A DNA stretch of 58,640 nucleotides from CAVXNB01 sp963763085 (GTDB taxonomy: Bacteria; Actinomycetota; Acidimicrobiia; Acidimicrobiales; Bog-793), in NCBI GenBank assembly GCA_963763085.1, contig CAVXNB010000005.1, positions 1 to 58,640 of the forward strand. The letters are read 5' to 3'. The notes beneath the pieces were generated by a model. The model was given only the letters and a program-made list of their open reading frames with translations, searched no databases and had not been told where the DNA came from. Of this stretch, positions 54,989-58,640 are shown in pieces. The number at the start of each line of letters is the position of its first letter. Position 1 is the stretch's first letter. A program made the translations under genes and the position numbers.

Positions 54989-55855
54989 TCAATCCCTCCC
55001 GTAGCGCATGCGTCGAAGGCGGTCGCTGCCGACCGTCCCCGGTTTGGTGTCGTAGGCGAACAGCCCCACCCAGCGGTCGATCGGCCCGGCCACCCGGCTG
55101 ACCGCGTGCAGGGAATGGCGACCCTCGAAGATGAGCAGGGTGCCGGGCGTCATCTCGAGCGTGACGACTTCGGAACGATCCCCGGCGAGCACCCGGGCGA
55201 CGGCGTCATAGCGTTCGTCCTCGGCCGACCGGATCAGCGGCGCAACGTCGAAGTCGCCGCCCGACTCCGCATCACGGATCGCCAGAGACACGACGAAGTC
55301 GGCCATGTCGAAGTGCCACCGGAGCGAGTCCCCCTCGGCCATCACCGACAGGTTGAGCGCGCCGCACGTGTCGGCGTACCTGTACAGCTCCCCACGCCCG
55401 ACGATCTTCTCGATGAAGCGCATGAGCGGATCCCACTCGTAGAGCGCCCGAATCGGGGAGCCTGCGGGGAACAGGTCGTAGGCAACGGCCCCCAGCGAGT
55501 AGGGCGTCACCGAGTTGCGGGGGTGCCCCTCCGGGAACTCGCCGACGTTCGGTTCGAGGTAGACCGTCCCGGGTCCTCCGCTTCGCCAGACGAGCGGCGC
55601 CAGGAGCGCGGCGTCAGCGAGCAGCAGTTCCATGGCTTCCTCACTTACGAAGCCCTCGAGTGCTGCCGCACCGGTCCGGTCCAACTCGCCCCGGGCGCCG
55701 GCAACGACCGCGGCCATCATCGGACCCTCTGGCTGGAGCAGCGGATATCGCTCGAGATCCACGAGATCGGCGGGATCGCCACTCCAGGCGGGCGGGTCGG
55801 GAAGGACGGTGGGCAGGGCGTTCGCCATGACGGCCATGATGCCAGCCCGCTTCAA
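54989..55855 (-). CDS. 2-oxoglutarate/Fe(II)-dependent oxygenase-like protein (HalD/ArpA style)
   Basis: A 288-residue protein from ATG 55855, or from an internal ATG (codon 7 or 10). It carries the jelly-roll metal motif: RWHFDMADFVVSLAI with H181 and D183, GGDFDVAP, TPGTLLIFEGRHSLHAVSRV with the distal His (H247 or H250) and R254, which would bind 2-oxoglutarate. The general plan resembles the HalD/ArpA-like groups. Such enzymes hydroxylate or halogenate small molecules or amino acids. A halogenase would replace the Asp of HxD by Gly/Ala, so the Asp here argues for hydroxylation. Substrate unknown. Confidence 0.72.
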   Translation of the reverse strand: MKRAGIMAVMANALPTVLPDPPAWSGDPADLVDLERYPLLQPEGPMMAAVVAGARGELDRTGAAALEGFVSEEAMELLLADAALLAPLVWRSGGPGTVYLEPNVGEFPEGHPRNSVTPYSLGAVAYDLFPAGSPIRALYEWDPLMRFIEKIVGRGELYRYADTCGALNLSVMAEGDSLRWHFDMADFVVSLAIRDAESGGDFDVAPLIRSAEDERYDAVARVLAGDRSEVVTLEMTPGTLLIFEGRHSLHAVSRVAGPIDRWVGLFAYDTKPGTVGSDRLRRMRYGRD

Positions 55856-55910
55856 TCCCAGCTCTCCACCGTTGCCGGCGGGACCGAGGCCGGAACCTCG
55901 TATCGCCTCG

Positions 55911-56240
55911 CTAGGAATGGAGAGCCTGAGCGCACACGGCAGCGACCTGGGCGTGGGTGGCGTACCAGACGCCGGGGCGGCTGGCGACGTGATCGAGCAG
56001 CGCTGCCAGCACGACCAGCCGGGAGCGGTGCCCGATCACGTGCGGATGCATGGTGAGCTGGAACAGGCCGCCGGCGGCGTAGGCCGCTTCGAACTCGTCG
56101 ATCCAGGGTTGCAGCAGGTCCCGCGGGGCTGGCGAGGGGCGCAGGGACGAGCGCCGGTCCATCGTGAGGTAGGGGGCGTCGTCGCGTATCCACTCGACTG
56201 GGATCTCCACGATCCCGGTCTCCTCGCCGTCGGCGAGGAT
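55911..56240 (-). CDS. Polysaccharide-deacetylase (NodB-fold) protein, C-terminal part only, cut by junction
   Basis: The minus-strand frame ending at 55911 reads YEILADGEETGIVEIPVEW, then IRDDAPYLTMDRRSS, FQLTMHPHVIGHRSRLVVLA and LLDHVASRPGVWYATHAQVA, the usual C-terminal half of NodB-fold imidase-like deacetylases, related to the domains at 7927-9723. The N-terminal half, with the SFDxDxP and HxxxH motifs, is absent: around 56225-56255 the sequence changes to an ABC transporter on the other strand. So the gene is truncated either by rearrangement or, more likely, by an assembly error. Confidence 0.8.
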   Translation of the reverse strand: MLADGEETGIVEIPVEWIRDDAPYLTMDRRSSLRPSPAPRDLLQPWIDEFEAAYAAGGLFQLTMHPHVIGHRSRLVVLAALLDHVASRPGVWYATHAQVAAVCAQALHS

Positions 56241-56255
56241 CTCGTATGTGTATCC
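56225..56255. other. Probable chimeric junction
   Basis: To the left the minus strand encodes the end of an actinobacterial-style deacetylase; to the right the plus strand encodes the tail of a MacB-type ATPase lacking its first half. Both genes are cut at the same place, neither with a start nor an IS-like end, and GC and codon choice change at this point. No target-site duplication or inverted terminal repeat is visible. Confidence 0.72.
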
Positions 56256-56455
56256 GCCGATTCTGCTGGCGGACGAGCCTACCGGCAACCTGGATACGTC
56301 CACGGGCGAGGAAATTCTGAAGCTGGTCCGGGATTTACATGAACGGCTCGGGCTCGACGGTGCTGATCGTGACGCACGATCTCGCGGTTGCGGAGAGCTG
56401 CGCGCGGACGATTCACATTCGCGACGGACATGTGTTTCAGGATGTGCGGCGATGA
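56250..56455 (+). CDS. MacB/LolD-type ABC ATPase, C-terminal end only; frameshifted
   Basis: Reading from about 56250 on the plus strand gives YPPILLADEPTGNLDTSTGE (Walker B, D-loop), then KLVRDLHERLG. A frameshift near 56350 leads to STVLIVTHDLAVAESCA with the H-loop His, and IHIRDGHVFQDVRR to a TGA at 56453-56455. The Walker A and signature motifs that should come first are missing because the sequence to the left belongs to another gene. The stop overlaps the ATG of the permease gene, the usual MacB-type operon order. Confidence 0.8.
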
Positions 56456-58640
56456 TCCTGCTCCGGTTGATCAGTTGGCCGTATGCGCGGAGGCATCTGC
56501 TGCGAACGCTTTTGACGACGGCGGGAATCGTGCTGGGCGTGGCCGTGTTCGTCGGAATGCACACGGCGAATCAGAGCGTGCTCGCGGCGTTTCACCAGAC
56601 CATCGACCGGATTGCGGGGCAGACGCAGCTTCAGATTTCGGCGGGCGAGCCGGGATTCGACGAGGCCGTGCTCGAAAAGGTGCAGGACGTGCCGGAAGTA
56701 CGCGCGGCGGCGCCGGTGATTGAGGCGTCGGTCTCGACCGACGGCGCAAGGAATCTTTTGATTCTCGGCGTCGATATGCTGGGCGATCGCAGTCTGCGCA
56801 CTTATGACCTGGAAGGCGGACGATTCGATCGACGATCCGCTGGTGTTTCTGGCGCAGCCGGACTCGCTGATCGTCACCAAGACGTTCGCCGATGAGCACG
56901 GATTGAAGATCAACACGCGCATCCCCATGCGTACCATGGACGGCGAGCGCGTCTTTACGATTCGCGGCATCATGAAGCCCGGCGGACTGGCGAGCGCCTT
57001 TGGAGGCAATCTCGCGGTCATGGACATCTACGCCGCGCAAAAAGTGTTCGGGCGCGGGCGGAAGTTCGACCGGATCGATATCGCGCTTCAGGATGGCGTG
57101 ACGCTCGAGGCGATGGAATCGGGAAACTTCGCAGGCGTGCTCGGCGCCGGGATTTCAGAGTGGAACCCCCGAGTTCGCGCGGAGAGCAGTTTGAAGCGAC
57201 GTCGCGGATTTATACGCTGGCGTCGAATATCACCAGCGTGTTCGCGTTATTCATCGGGATGTTCATCATCTACAACACGTTCGCGATCGCGGTGACGCAG
57301 CGGCGCTCGGAAATCGGGATGCTGCGGGCGCTGGGCGCGACGCGGCGGCAGATTCGGACGCTGTTTTTGACGGAGAGCGCGATTACCGGGCTGGCGGGAA
57401 CGCTGGCGGGCATCGCGTTCGGCATCGGCATGGCGCGCGCGATGGCGGGATACATCGGCGGGCTGCTCGAAGAGGTTTATGGAGTCGCGCAGAGTGCCGA
57501 GAGCATTGATGTGCAACCGTGGCTGATCGCGGCGGCGATCGCGATGGGGATTCTGACCAGCCTGATTGCGGCGGTGATTCCGGCGCGCAGCGGCGGCGTG
57601 CGTCGATCCGGTGAAGGCGTTGCAAAAGGGACGATATCAGTCGTTGAGCGAAGGGGAGAATCGGACGCGACGCCGGTGGGCGCTCGGGTGCGCGGCTGTT
57701 GTCGGTGGTGGCGCTGGGGTTGAACCGGCATACGGTGATTTTTTACGCCGGATATTTGCTGGCGGTGATGGCGGCGGTGCTGCTGGCGCCGGCGCTGGCG
57801 TTGTGGCTGGCGCACGGGCTGCGGCCGGTGCTCGCATGGATGCGGCCGGTGGAGGGAACGCTGGCGGCGGATAGCTTGATTCAAGGGCCGCGGCGAACTT
57901 CGGGGACGGTGGCGGCGCTGATGCTTTCGCTGGCGCTGGTGATTTCGCTGGGAGGGCTGGCGCGCGCGAGTTACGACTCGATCGAGGAGTGGATGGGGAT
58001 CGCGCTGAATCCGGATCTGTTTGTATCGACGGCGGAGACCATCACGGCGCGAAGTTTTGTTTTTCCGGCGTCGCTGGGCGACGGACTGCGGGCGATCGAC
58101 GGCGTCGAGGAAGTGCAGCCGGTGCGGACGCGTGCGCGTGATGGTGAAAAATACGCCGGTGATGCTGGTGGCCGTCGATATCGACGATGTGGCGAGACGT
58201 GCCAAGCTTCCCGCGGTGGAGGGCGAACCGACGGAAATGTACGGCAGGCGGCGGCGGGGAAAGGCGTGATCGCGTCGGAGAATTTCGCGCGGTTGCACGG
58301 GGCGAAGCTGGGCGAAGTGCTCGAAATTCCGTCGCCGGATGGAACGGTGAGGATTGCCGGTGGTCGGGATCGTGCGCGATTTTTCGGATCAACAGGGGAG
58401 TTTGCTCATTTCGCGGAGGTATTCATCGCTAGTGGCACGACGATACGGTCAACTGTTCCGGATTTACCTGCAGCCGGGCGCGAATGAAGCGGCGGTGCGG
58501 CAGGCGATTCTCGACCGGTAGGATCGCAGCAGCGGTTGTTCGTGCTGACCAACGGGATCTGCGGAGTTACGTTTCGCGGGTGGCCGACCAGTGGTTCGGA
58601 TTGACCTACGTGCAGATTGCGGTGGCGGTGCTGGTGGCGG
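56452..58640 (+). CDS. FtsX/MacB-type ABC transporter permease, several frameshifts, open at right edge
   Basis: From ATG 56452: an N-terminal helix (LLRTLLTTAGIVLGVAVFVG), a periplasmic domain (DRIAGQTQLQISAGEPGFDE, VRAAAPVIEASVSTDGARNL, PDSLIVTKTFADEHGLKINT), then helices with FALFIGMFIIYNTFAIAVTQ, RRSEIGMLRALGATRRQIRT and a second half starting NRHTVIFYAGYLLAVMAAVL. At least five frame changes are needed (near 56825, 57155, 57600, 57690 and 58135). The two-part FtsX layout suits exporters of lipoprotein, peptide or unknown type. Composition and codon use differ from the rest of the window. It is incomplete at the right edge. Confidence 0.82.

Overview
The window is high-GC DNA with frequent GTG and TTG starts, GTGA/ATGA stop-start overlaps, twin-arginine lipoproteins, a 7Fe ferredoxin with an FprA-type reductase, and several secreted proteins with paired cysteines. 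This fits an uncultured, soil-type actinobacterium (Actinomycetota). No rRNA, tRNA or CRISPR array was recognised. Many genes are interrupted by single-base frameshifts whose halves fit together perfectly. Most of these look like sequencing or assembly errors in a draft metagenomic contig rather than true pseudogenes.

Layout. (1) 1-2.6 kb: a decayed mobile element with a transposase-like gene, a tyrosine-recombinase-like gene, a palindrome and a divergent DUF6788-like gene. (2) 3.0-6.7 kb: two secreted beta-propeller proteins. (3) 6.7-38.0 kb: a large catabolic island. It holds a CaiB/BaiF CoA-transferase, a double polysaccharide-deacetylase/imidase-like protein, a C45 acyltransferase/amidase, an acyl-CoA dehydrogenase, an NDP-forming acyl-CoA synthetase, a Rieske oxygenase with its own ferredoxin and ferredoxin reductase, two ThDP enzymes, a complete dipeptide/oligopeptide-type ABC importer, a trimethylamine-dehydrogenase-like flavoprotein, ATP-dependent hydantoinase HyuA/HyuB, a second orphan binding protein, a YtcJ-like amidohydrolase and a CocE/NonD esterase. 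(4) 38.0-44.3 kb: three DHA2-type MFS exporters and a universal stress protein. (5) 44.3-50.7 kb: secreted proteins around a second trimethylamine-dehydrogenase-like paralogue. (6) 50.7-56.2 kb: a TM0106-type RecB-like nuclease, a DUF2293 protein, a trans-sulfuration PLP enzyme, a 2OG-Fe(II) oxygenase and the end of another deacetylase. (7) About 56.25 kb to the right end: an abrupt change to a MacB/FtsX-type ABC exporter, with different composition and opposite coding direction, cutting the deacetylase. This is probably a chimeric join to DNA of another bacterium (Acidobacteria-like style).

How the genes could work together (inference): the importer brings in a small amide, imide, peptide-like or N-methylated compound. 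Hydrolases (HyuAB, imidase-like deacetylase, C45 amidase, amidohydrolase, CocE) open C-N or ester bonds. The Rieske system and the flavoprotein remove N-methyl or related groups oxidatively. The CoA-transferase, CoA-synthetase, acyl-CoA dehydrogenase and ThDP enzymes pass the carbon skeleton into central metabolism. The true substrate is unknown.
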